Source: Euperipatoides rowelli
Taxonomy: Eukaryota > Onychophora > Udeonychophora > Euonychophora > Peripatopsidae
Reading direction: 5' to 3' (one strand)
Assembly: GCA_003024985.2 (NCBI GenBank)
Contig: PXIH01S0005804.1
DNA length: 10,442 nucleotides
The notes below the pieces were generated by a model. It made no database searches and was not told where the DNA came from. It worked only from the letters and a program-made list of their open reading frames with translations. Made by a program: the position numbers and the translations under genes. Of the stretch, positions 1 through 7,701 are shown piece after piece (within the stretch, counting starts at the first letter, position 1; every line of letters starts with the position of its first letter).

Positions 1-171
1 GTTAGGACTGTTGATTATTATAGGGTTGGGGCATAGTGGATTTCACACATAGTTGGAGATAGGGTTCGGGTAACGGTAAGGTTAGGACTGTTGATTATCA
101 AAGGGTTGGGGCATAGTGGATTTCACATGTAGTTGGAGATAGAGTTCAGAGTAACGGTAAGGTTAGGACTG
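1..171. repeat. 80-bp G-rich tandem repeat, two copies plus a fragment
   Basis: The unit starts GTTAGGACTGTTGATTAT. A second copy begins at 81 and a 10-base third copy at 162, giving periods of 80 and 81. Copies 1 and 2 differ at only a few positions (for example TTATTATAGGG against TTATCAAAGGG, and one extra base near 150), so the duplication is recent or homogenised. The + strand is strongly G-rich and C-poor, with runs such as GGGTTGGGG, unlike the AT-rich remainder. The array abuts the window edge, so its full length is unknown. The third copy breaks off after GTTAGGACTG and is replaced by unrelated sequence. The open frame through one unit is interrupted by TAG, so I do not read it as coding. 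Confidence 0.9.
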
Positions 172-380
172 CAAATAAAATAATTAAGGCTGCTATTCCT
201 CTTGATCATGTGACTAAATGGGACTTAGGTATACCAGATTCAGGCACTCGTGTCACTGTAAGGGAGTTGATAATTTTCTTGACACCGAATGTGTTGGATG
301 TACTTGCTGTTGGGCATTCTATTTGGGTCACTAAACTCAAACTATTAACCCAATTTGGGTTGCGACTCAAAAAAGGTTAA
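117..380 (+). other. Stop-free 88-codon stretch running into the hAT end, function unrecognised
   Basis: One forward frame is open from just after a TAG at 114 to a TAA at 378-380, with no ATG near its left end. The part from 171 onward (about 69 codons) is less A/T-biased than the surroundings and reads as mixed amino acids, including the segments IPLDHVTKWDLGIPDSGTR and LTPNVLDVLAVGHSIWVTK. The last 20 or so codons lie inside the hAT terminal repeat and are not expected to be conserved protein. The frame could be a decayed transposase piece, an exon remnant (a donor-like CACT|GTAAGG sits near 254-262) or chance. I do not recognise a family, and the left 18 codons come from the tandem repeat. 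Confidence 0.25.
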
Positions 381-389
381 GAAACCCTG
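325..389 (-). mobile_element. Terminal end of a hAT-superfamily DNA transposon
   Basis: Read on the minus strand from 389, the sequence begins CAGGGTTTCTTAACCTTTTT, then GAGTCGCAACCC, then a short palindromic stretch around CCCAAATTGGG. This is the familiar layout of hAT terminal inverted repeats of the Charlie type, which start CAGNGGTTCTCAACC with an A/T run followed by a GCGACCC-like block. The family match is from knowledge; the bases are directly visible. The element would lie to the left of 389, with its 8-bp target duplication starting at 390 (ATGTCCGT). I see no partner end or matching duplication, so the other end is outside the window or was lost where the 80-bp repeat joins near 171. 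No transposase domain is recognisable. Confidence 0.7.
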
Positions 390-571
390 ATGTCCGTGAA
401 CAATGTATTACTATAACGTACAAAATCACTCATACGGCTGTAATTCACGAGTGCTGCTATAATGGAGTTTCGTTATAAGTTTCAATATGGTAGAAGACAT
501 ATTATTTAAGTCAGAAATATTATTATTTTTTTTTTGCATATTTTGTGATAACTAGATTTTTCTATACAGCT
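390..571. other. AT-rich spacer, no gene seen
   Basis: This short stretch separates the hAT end from the fold-back element. It contains a weak inverted pair (CTATAACG at 411-418 and CGTTATAA at 471-478) and a T-run near 528-537. I see no open frame or motif I would annotate. Confidence 0.5.
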
Positions 572-808
572 TTAACTTTAAAGTGGTATATCAATGCTAT
601 TTCAACTTCATTGATTTATGTGTATTTTTGTAAAAAAAAATACTTGTTTAATTAATCAATTTATTTTATTCGGTCCATAAATCCCACAAAATTCGACTTT
701 TTTACAAATATTTATCAAAATATCTAACTGGCTAGTGATGTCATGTCTATAATTTTGCCAGAAAAATCTTGTCTGGATTCCAATAAGCGGTTATTAGACC
801 AGACGCCG
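572..808. repeat. Left inverted arm of the fold-back element
   Basis: This arm runs from the TTTAAAGTGG end block to CCAGACGC. Near its inner end it carries a secondary interrupted hairpin, GTCTGG (771-776) with CCAGAC (799-804), containing AATAA/TTATT around a GCGG loop. Confidence 0.6.
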
Positions 809-912
809 TTTCCTTCAAAGACCAATCAGAATGTAGATCAGAGATTCAAAAGTCTGATTTATTATTTTTATTTATTTTATTTATTTGTAGTCAGTGTTTT
901 TTTTTATAAAGG
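737..912 (+). promoter_or_regulatory. Possible promoter-like cluster in the fold-back element
   Basis: Three motifs occur in order: TGATGTCA (736-743), one mismatch from the CRE palindrome TGACGTCA that the other arm carries intact; CCAATCAG (822-829), a CCAAT-box match; and TATAAAGG (905-912), a good TATA box. The CCAAT to TATA distance of about 80 bases is longer than usual, and no gene follows, so the cluster may be chance or the relic of a transposase promoter. Confidence 0.2.
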
Positions 913-1258
913 CAACTCCAAACAAACACACGTAGGCTGAAAATAAATCTTTTTGAAAACAGTTTTTATTTGCATTAAAAAATATAATCTCTAAGAATTT
1001 TTAAGAAATATTATTAAAAACTTTGGCAATAATAATTAACAATTTGATTATTGCATAAAGTTAATAATGTACAAAGTCTTCCAAGATAAATTGATTTCAA
1101 CTTCAATCCAAAGAATTATCTCAAAATTTTATGGATTTTATATTGTTGCGAAGAAAGTAACTTTTACCTCTGTTTTTTTTTTTTCTTTTTCAAAACTTTA
1201 AGTAATTAATCATTTTTATTGACTATTTTCTAAACAAGAACATAATGAAGTCATAACT

Positions 1259-1500
1259 AGCGTCTGGATCCCAGATATGCATTTTCCTCCAGCCCAAAAC
1301 CAGCAAGATTTTATCCTTTTGTCTACGTCAAATTGACGTCACAGGCAAGTTTATATTTTTTGTAAACATGGTACAAACTTGCGAATATTTATATGTTTTA
1401 GATAAAATATTTGATTTTGATTAATTAAACTAATATTTATACATAAAAATAAACATAAATTAATTGAAAAGAAAAATCATTGATAAACCACTTTAAGGTT
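1259..1500. repeat. Right inverted arm of the fold-back element
   Basis: This is the diverged reverse complement of the left arm. It begins with GCGTCTGG near 1260, includes a complete TGACGTCA palindrome (1334-1341), and ends in CCACTTTAAGGTT. It differs from the left arm by substitutions and several indels, so the two arms have evolved separately for some time. Confidence 0.6.
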
Positions 1501-1516
1501 TCATTATGAAAAATGT

Positions 1517-2289
1517 TTCATTTTTGGAGATAGTTCAGTTTGGCAAAAGATCATCCAAATAATTTTGACTGGAATTTAATTAAAAATTATCTGATGAAAT
1601 TACTTTAAAATACCTTTATATTTATGATTATCCATTGATTGCTAAATAATAAGTTATTTGCTTCAGTTTTTTAAAGATAATGCAGATTTTAAACTTTCAC
1701 TTATTTTAAGCCTAATTCTAGGAATTATTGCTAAAAACAATGATATGGAAAGATAATTTGTTGATTTCTATTCTTTTTTACTAAATCTAATTATATATAA
1801 AATATAGGGGAAAAAAATTAAAATCCCACACTTTTATGTAAATTGCACTAAAAGGTAGGTGGGGCATTTAAAAATATTATATGAGCATACCTTGCTTTCA
1901 TTTTTAGTCGATTTATGTTCTCTGTTTTAGTATATTTTTATATAAAAGTGGTTTTTTTTAAGAACGTTTTTTCCACTATATTTTAGTTAACTGATTTTAG
2001 TCTTTACTTCATTTTAGTCAAGTGAGCACTTTTCAGTCTTTGTTTAGTTTTAGTCTAGTAAGCACCCTTCTTGATCATTCAGTCATAAACGTAAGTTATA
2101 ATCCAATTTTTTATAATTATTAATAAAATTTCACAACTAATTATGACTAATTATTGTATTGTGACCGAGAATGAACCTATTTGCAAAATTTCAAGTCAGT
2201 TGGATGATGGTAAGTGGTTGGAAAGTTGATCAAAAAAATTTGACCCATAAAACGGAAAATAAACAGTTTATGTTAACAATTTCCGGTCT
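1517..2289. other. AT-rich stretch with one short duplication, no gene seen
   Basis: I see no supported open frame. The segment TTTTAGTC-AGT-AGCAC at 2012-2033 is repeated with changes at 2048-2069, a 36-base offset, within a region rich in TTTTAGT words (about 1905-2060). At 2175-2235 the text GCAAAATTTCAAGTCAGTTGG followed by a GGTAAGTGG block resembles a degenerate phrase seen in many invertebrate transposon remnants. That resemblance is from memory and weak. Confidence 0.4.
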
Positions 2290-2290
2290 T

Positions 2291-2450
2291 AACACGAGCT
2301 GAGCTCATGTTATTAGTTTTCCCATTCTAGACTTAGAACGAGTTAAGTTCGTTTTCACTTTTAAAAAATTCTGTACTAAAATACACGAGTTCAACTAGTT
2401 TTAAAATTATTTCATGTTTTAAAGCAATTATTTAAACACAAAACGAGCTA
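2291..2450. repeat. Degenerate ACGAG-containing palindromic repeat
   Basis: ACGAG followed by CT or TT recurs at 2294, 2338, 2385 and 2443, spaced 44, 47 and 58 bases. The first copy, AACACGAGCTGAGCTCATGTT, is nearly a perfect palindrome around a central G; the second, AACGAGTTAAGTTCGTT, is a weaker version of the same shape. The later two keep only the left half. It looks like an old minisatellite or a cluster of half-sites. Its function is unknown. Confidence 0.4.
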
Positions 2451-2522
2451 TTAAATGTCGCAATCAGTCAATAAATAATTGAATTAAGACGTTATCACGG
2501 TAAAGTAATTGTTTTAGAACAA

Positions 2523-3644
2523 TTACATGATCATTCAGGTTTAAAATAGATATTTAGGATGAAGAACATAATGAAGAAAGACATTATTATAATAAATATC
2601 AATACAATCAGAAAATATATCATAATAAAACTATTTTTAAATTCGATATTACAATGGAAAATCGCTGCCGCTAGAACTTTTCTAAATCTGAAAATGCATA
2701 CAGAAAAATATTGTTAAAAAATATTATTTTACACTTTAAAAAAAAAACTAGTGATTCTTATTTAGGAAGAATATATTTATTAGATTTGAACATTTTATAA
2801 AGATAATTGAATCCGTTTTGACATAGGAATTTGACAAATTTTCCGAATGCTATATACTGCATATGTATTTCAATATAGAATTATAGATATTACATGGCGA
2901 TCATCTGAATTTGAAATTTTAGGTCCTTTACATGATCATTCAGGTTTAAAATGGATTTTTAAGATGATGACTATAATGAAGAAAGACATTATTATAATAA
3001 ATATCAATACAATCAGAAAATTTATCTAATAAAACTATTTTTAGTTCAATAATACTATAAAAAATCTGCCACTAGGGTTTTTTTTATCACTAAAACATAC
3101 CTTCAGAAAAATATTAATAAAAAATATTATTTCACACTTTAATAAAAAAAAAAAGTAGTCAGTCTTAATTAGGAAGAATATATTTATTAGATTTCAACAT
3201 TTTATAAAGATAATTGAATCCGTTTTGACATAGGAATTTGACAAATTTTCCGAATGCTATATATTGTATATGTATTTCAATATAGAATTATAGATATTAC
3301 ATGGCGATCATCTGAATTTGAAATTTTAGGTCCATTACATGATCATTCAAGTTTAAAATAGATATTTAAGATGATGACTATAATGAAGAAAGACATTATT
3401 ATAATAAATATCAATACAATCAGAAAATTTATCTAATAAAACTATTTTTAGTTCAATAATACTATAAAAAATCTGCCGCTAGGGATTTTTTTATCACTAA
3501 AACATACCTTCAGAAAAATATTAATAAAAAATATTATTTCACACTTTAATAAAAAAAAAAGTAGTCAGTCTTAGTTAGGAAGAATATATTTATTAGATTT
3601 GAACATTTTATAAAGATAATTTAATCCATTTTGACATAGGAATT
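2523..3644. repeat. 405-bp tandem repeat, 2.75 copies (satellite-like)
   Basis: Copies start at the shared TTACATGATCATT block at 2523, 2928 and 3335, giving periods of 405 and 407. The third copy stops after TTGACATAGGAATTT near 3644, about 310 bases into the unit. Copies 2 and 3 are very similar, differing at scattered bases and A-run lengths. Copy 1 is clearly more diverged, especially around 2640-2700, so the 2/3 duplication is the younger. The unit is strongly AT-rich, contains ATGATCAT palindromes and short A and T runs, and has no conserved frame: the 60-codon frame opening at 2847 is not kept in the other copies. No transposon ends were recognised, so a local satellite-like expansion is the simplest reading. 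Confidence 0.93.
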
Positions 3645-3654
3645 TTTTTAATTC

Positions 3655-3790
3655 ATTGAAAATAGCTCAGTCTAGAATGGGAAGAGGTATTAAAATAGCC
3701 CAGACTGGAATGGGGTAAACCTATTAAAATAGGACAGACTGGAATGTGGTAAACCTATTAAAATGGGATAGACTGGAAAGTGTTAATAAG
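3655..3790. repeat. 34-bp tandem repeat, four units
   Basis: Units begin at 3655, 3689, 3723 and 3757, exactly 34 bases apart. The consensus is ATTAAAATAG, then CAGACTGGAATG, then GGTAAACCT. Units 2 and 3 are nearly identical, unit 1 is the most diverged at its start, and unit 4 has drifted at its end. The array begins about ten bases after the truncated end of the 405-bp array. Confidence 0.9.
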
Positions 3791-5630
3791 GGTGTGGTAA
3801 AAATGGCTATATCTTATAATGTATGTGAATCATTAAACATCATTACTGTTTATATTTAGCAATACATTTATCTTCTGATGTCCTAAACTTTAGTAGATAA
3901 TAAAAAAGCTTGTTATTCAAGCATATTTTCTCCTGTGGTTTACTACTACACAATGTTCAAAATGTTATAATATTATTTCGGACTGACTTCACACTGAACA
4001 TTTATTGTTTGTGGTGCATTGAACTAAATAATCTGTGGGTATATTTTCTGTGTAACACAGGCTAGCATTACCTAGCATTGATTGTTTTATCAATTTTTGA
4101 TCGGAGGTCACACTTGTATTTGGAAACTATATTGGCAGTGCCTATTTCTATTTACAACTTACATCAAGATGAAGATTACTAAAATCTCTCACTGCAACTT
4201 ACTGTATGTCATGTGCGTCACCAATCATTGAACACAATGTGTTTTAAAAAAGCTGGCCTTAATTCCAACTCGAGCCACAGCTACAAAAACATGCTCTATA
4301 TTTTTACCATTTCAGATCAACACAGTCCAATATTAATTGATATTTTGTCCAGTGTGGTTCATTCTGCTGAAAGCTATGTGCTTGCAAATACTACAATGCA
4401 CCACAATGTGCAGATGTGTCCTATAGGGCACCACCCTTAAATTATGAGTGTGAATAATCCTAAAATTATCATATGTTTTATATTTGTTAGAATTTTTATG
4501 TCATTTATATGAAGACTATGATCTATAAACAAGGGATTTTGCATATTATTTGCACAAGCATGTATTATAACAAACTCATAAATTATTAATATTTTGGCAA
4601 TACCACAGTTTACATATTTTCGGTTTATATAATTTATAATTTTTATCTAAACAGTTTTGGTCTACATTTCTGCAGGTAAAACCTCAACTTAAGTTCAAAT
4701 ACTAATAAAATTGACCAATGCAAATACATTCAAACACCTGGAATGTAGCCAAAAGGCTATCTTCCAGTTGTTTTAATATATTTATAACGGTAAGGGACAA
4801 TATGCCATGTCATCTATTACATTCTGTTCATTACTATTTATGAAATATCTTATATCTGTCTGTTAGTAGATAAAAGTTTGTGATTAAATTGACCATATCT
4901 TAATTCCTTGAAATAAATTTTAACTAATTTTTTAATAGAAACCACATCAAATTTTTTTCCCCAAAAGAATTTATATTGCTTAAAAATATATTTTTAATAA
5001 TTATTAATTATTTTAAAACTTTTATAAATGTATTGTAAATAAAAATATAATAATTAAAATTTTATTAGACATTGAAAAACTTTACGTTTAAAATATTCTA
5101 ATAAAAAAACTTCTATCAATTGAGCCCTCAAACAGTAGAAATAATTCTCATATTTGAAGTAATTGAAGCTGATAGAATAAAAATAATGCCACTGGGTATA
5201 AAAGTGTAAAATCAGATCTATTAGAAAATTTATAATTGCCTTCCTAAGAGCCAAGATAATGAGATCCACTCGAGATAAGACATTCATTGGTTGTCTGCTA
5301 TTTATATGAAACAGAACTATTCCAACGATATTAATTCGATACTTTTTTTTTTTAAAAAAAATAGTTTGTTGTGGTAGAGAGGCCTAGCAAACTTAAACTT
5401 TATTCTAACAAAGATTAGTCAACATAAAAAAAGTCTATAAAGTTGTGAAATTTTATACGTTTATAATTTTGAACTATTCATCATTTATTAGACACAGTAA
5501 TTTATAATATTTAACAGAAGTTCAATATCAAATAATAGGAATTATTTATTTTATTTAACTTAGACATTTGGGATTAGTATAATCCAGGAAGCAGATAGGG
5601 TTAGCACATCTAATAATTTAAAAGACTGGT
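3791..5630. other. Long AT-rich region without a supported gene
   Basis: The part from about 3900 to 4440 is slightly less AT-rich and holds a 75-codon ATG frame (4213-4440) with no recognisable domain. Small palindromes occur, such as CTGTGTAACACAG near 4050 and AACACAATGTGTT near 4229. A 13-base inverted pair, TTGTGGTGCATTG at 4009-4021 and its complement at 4394-4406, brackets this part, but nothing else supports an element there. From 4440 to 5630 I see only AT-rich sequence with A/T homopolymers, including a T-run followed by an A-run at about 5343-5361. Confidence 0.5.
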
Positions 5631-6147
5631 GGTATGATTATCTGTGGATTATCCATATATGTAAAATAGTTATAGTATCCATATATGAAAAAAGATGGGT
5701 TATCTGTATATGAAAAAAAAAGTGGAATTATCCTAAATGAAAGAAAGGTGGATTGTCTGTATATTAAAAATAGGGGTTATACAGTATGTATAGGAAAAAT
5801 AGGTGAATTATATTTATATGAAAAAATAGGTGGATTTATCATTATATGAAAAATAGGTGAATTATATTTATATGAAAAATAGTTGGATTAACTATATATG
5901 AAAAATAGATGGATTATCTGTATATGAAAGATAGGCGGATTACCCATAGGCCTAAATGAAAAATAGGTGAACTATTCAAATATGAAAAATAAATAGATTG
6001 TCCTTATATGAAAATAAGTGGATTATCCATATATGAAAAGTGGAGGATTATCCATATATGAAAAATAGATGGAATAGCTGTTTATGAAAATGGGTGGATA
6101 ATCCGTATATAAAAAATAGGTGGATTATTAATATATGAAAAATAGGG
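5631..6147. repeat. 26-bp minisatellite, about 19 units
   Basis: The consensus is TATATGAAAAATAGGTGG followed by ATTATCCA, with unit lengths mostly 25-28. The TATGAAAAAT core, or a variant of it, recurs roughly every 26 bases from 5658 to 6134. Units differ by substitutions and small indels, so the array is moderately old. GGATTA or its complement TAATCC is intact in eight places (5646, 5885, 5911, 5937, 6020, 6045, 6099 and 6122). No frame is conserved. Confidence 0.92.
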
Positions 6148-6388
6148 AGTTGAATAAAAATTTACAAAATAAATTATTGAAATATTTTATTAAACAATGA
6201 ATATTTTTAGCATTAAAATAGCTAAAACAGCAACCCATAAAACTATCAAAAAATTAATATAAATTAATTTTAAAGTTCATTTAATGAAACTGAAAGATTA
6301 ATCACTGAGACCAGGGTGAAACTATTTTTTTTGAGTGAGGAGCTAATTTGGGTGTAATTAAAAAAAAATAATGTGAAGATCTGAACCT
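6148..6388. other. AT-rich spacer, no gene seen
   Basis: This stretch lies between the 26-bp array and the hAT-like miniature element. It holds A/T runs and nothing else I can support. Confidence 0.5.
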
Positions 6389-6685
6389 CAGCTTTAAGCT
6401 TGTCCATTAGGCACTATAGGCACTGTGCCTAGGGCCTACAAATATTTTAGGGCCTACAAAAATAATGCAAAATTAAAGAATTTATATGTGAAGAAAAATG
6501 AAATATATTTATTAATATTTTTAGCTCTTTATTTATTAATATTTTAATACTATCTATAATAAGTAAGACAAACAGAACCAAAATTATTAGATTTGAATAT
6601 TTCAATATTTGAGCAAAAGTTATTCTTAAAAGGGCCTACAAAATTTTAGGTGCCTAGGGCCTACGAATGTGTTAAGATGGCCCTG
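6389..6685. mobile_element. Non-autonomous hAT-like miniature element, about 297 bp
   Basis: The right end, read inward on the minus strand from 6685, begins CAGGGCCATCTTAACACATT and continues into GTAGGCCCTAGGCACC. The left side has CAG at 6389, then TTGTCCATTAGGCAC, and then GGCACTGTGCCTAGGGCCTAC. The words TAGGGCCTAC or AGGGCCTACAAA occur twice near each end, and the interior is AT-rich with no coding frame. A CAGGGCC terminus with short internal GGCC-rich repeats is typical of non-autonomous hAT elements, and I associate this exact style with arthropod genomes (inference). The left boundary is uncertain, because the inverted match of the ends is partial and the 8 bases flanking each side (CTGAACCT and CTAGTAGG) do not match well as a target duplication. 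Confidence 0.6.
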
Positions 6686-7192
6686 CTAGTAGGAGTGGAG
6701 GAGAGTTTCGTAAGAAATGGATTTGAATAAGAAGATATTATATTTTAGAAAAATGTATATTTTGAAATATTATCCATTAATACTTAAAAAAACTTTAACA
6801 ATTAACATTTAAAACATTGTAGTAGTGTAGTGGACTTAGCTCATGAAGCACTGGCAAACTAAACAAAGAAGTGTTTGAAACTTGCACTAAATGTAATGTT
6901 ATTTTCACATTGCCACTTGTGCTTGCTGCATGCACACTTGTCAAACATGTGGGCTAAATTTAAAGAGCTGTGGTTAGATGTTCAAATAGATGCAGGTGGA
7001 TAAATAGGTACAGATGACTAGGATAGGTTTGCTAATTCATTTAATTCTTTAAATTAATTAGGTAACTGATTACATCACATAATAAATGAGTTAATCTAAT
7101 TAGTCACTGATTTAATGTAGCAAAACTACAAAGCAAGGAAAGGGTGTATAGTGGGGTGAAGGTTTTTGGGGTTCAAACCCCCCACCTCCTTT
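6686..7192. other. Unannotated stretch with minor repeats
   Basis: The part from 6830 to 7190 is slightly less AT-rich than its surroundings. A short direct repeat, TAATTAG followed by ACTGATT, appears near 7057 and 7098. A perfect short palindrome, GGGGTTCAAACCCC, lies near 7168-7181; it resembles a Pol III B box but has no convincing A box. No gene is supported. Confidence 0.4.
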
Positions 7193-7580
7193 GAAAAAAA
7201 GCTTGTTAAATGCTACCAAAAGTAACAAAACATCCTGTCAACCGAAAAAGCTTCTCAAATTCTACTAAAAGGTAACACTACATCCTCTTAACCCTTTCCA
7301 CTCCAAGGACGGTATTATACCGACATTTTTACTTTACAATTCTCAATTCAACAATCATTGTTAGCCTCAAAAATGCTTTAATTTAATAACATTTATGTTC
7401 AAAGGGACTAAAATATATTTGTTTTTAATCTTTCCAAATGATTTTTTAAAAAAAAAAAAAAAATTAAAATAGGGGATTTAAAAGAATGCAAACAAGATAA
7501 TTTTCAATTGGAGTGGAAAGGGTTAAACAAAAAAAAAAAGCTTCTCAAATTCCAACAAAAGGTAACAAAACGTCCTGTCA
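7193..7580. repeat. About 50-bp minisatellite, three units, interrupted by a MITE
   Basis: Three units share AAAAAGCTT, then AAAT, then CTAC or CAAC, then AAAAGGTAAC, then CATCCT or CGTCCT, with AGCTT at 7200, 7249 and 7539. Units 1 and 2 are 49 bases apart. Units 2 and 3 are 290 apart, and removing the inserted 231-bp element and one TTAA leaves about 55, consistent with a direct neighbour carrying a longer A-run. The array therefore predates the insertion. Confidence 0.8.
7292..7522. mobile_element. piggyBac-type MITE, 231 bp, with TTAA duplications
   Basis: The ends are perfect 15-bp inverted repeats: CCCTTTCCACTCCAA at 7292-7306 and its exact complement at 7508-7522. Both are flanked by TTAA (7288-7291 and 7523-7526). 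CCC-type ends with a TTAA target duplication are the hallmark of the piggyBac superfamily. Just inside the left end, CGGTATTATACCG is a perfect subterminal palindrome. The interior is AT-rich with a long A-run near 7446-7462 and no open frame for a transposase, so movement would depend on an enzyme encoded elsewhere. The insertion point lies between two units of a short minisatellite, giving an internal check: taking the element and one TTAA out restores adjacent repeat units. The ends are intact, which suggests a fairly recent insertion. Confidence 0.9.
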
Positions 7581-7701
7581 TATAGTTATTTAAAACTGAA
7601 AAATACAACTATTTATTGTTTCTAAAATTTAGCATGTTACATAATCATTTTTAGTTGTTATCTAGATTTAGACTAGTCAGCCATCTTTGTTGATAATAAT
7701 T

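Larger units (their letters stand above)
572..1500. mobile_element. Long fold-back / long-TIR transposable element, non-autonomous
   Basis: The left arm, about 572-808, is repeated in inverted orientation at about 1259-1500. Anchor matches are visible along both arms. AACTTTAAAGTGGTATATC (572-590) pairs with the complement of the segment ending at 1500, and the full 23-base end block differs at 2 positions. TTTAATTAATCAA occurs in both arms. GTGATGTCA (735-743) pairs with TGACGTCAC (1334-1342). AAATCTTG followed by CTGG is shared, as is CCAGACGC at the inner boundary. Similarity between anchors is patchy, with indels, so the element is old. The core (809-1258) has no transposase-like frame. 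Outer limits are uncertain: weaker similarity may extend some 15-20 bases beyond 572 and 1500, and I could not identify a target duplication. The superfamily is not assigned. Confidence 0.65.

Noticed and set aside
411-478. CTATAACG/CGTTATAA as ends of a small element
   Set aside because: The arms are only 7-8 bases, with no target duplication and no further pairing.
743-940. 65-codon forward open frame
   Set aside because: It begins inside the left arm of the fold-back element and runs through a T-rich stretch. No domain or codon signal is visible, and the TATA-like motif sits within it.
2847-3029. 60-codon forward open frame
   Set aside because: It lies across the junction of two copies of the 405-bp repeat, and the equivalent frame in the next copy is not maintained.
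4009-4406. 13-base inverted repeat TTGTGGTGCATTG as possible transposon ends
   Set aside because: Similarity does not extend inward or outward, no target duplication is present and no known terminus is matched.
4213-4440. 75-codon forward open frame in the least AT-rich part of the middle region
   Set aside because: I recognise no domain, signal peptide or repeat. The composition is H/S/N-rich with no family resemblance and there is no promoter context. It cannot be excluded as an exon, but nothing supports it.
5054-5287. 77-codon minus-strand open frame
   Set aside because: It is rich in F, Y, I and L, as expected from AT-rich sequence, with no motif and no neighbouring gene features.
5631-6147. 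Spaced repeats as a CRISPR array
   Set aside because: The repeats are contiguous and diverged with no unique spacers, and there is no cas gene or prokaryotic context. The same holds for the other tandem arrays.
7168-7181. GGGGTTCAAACCCC as a Pol III B box or SINE
   Set aside because: There is no convincing A box upstream and no foldable tRNA-like body. It is a simple palindrome next to the ~50-bp repeat.
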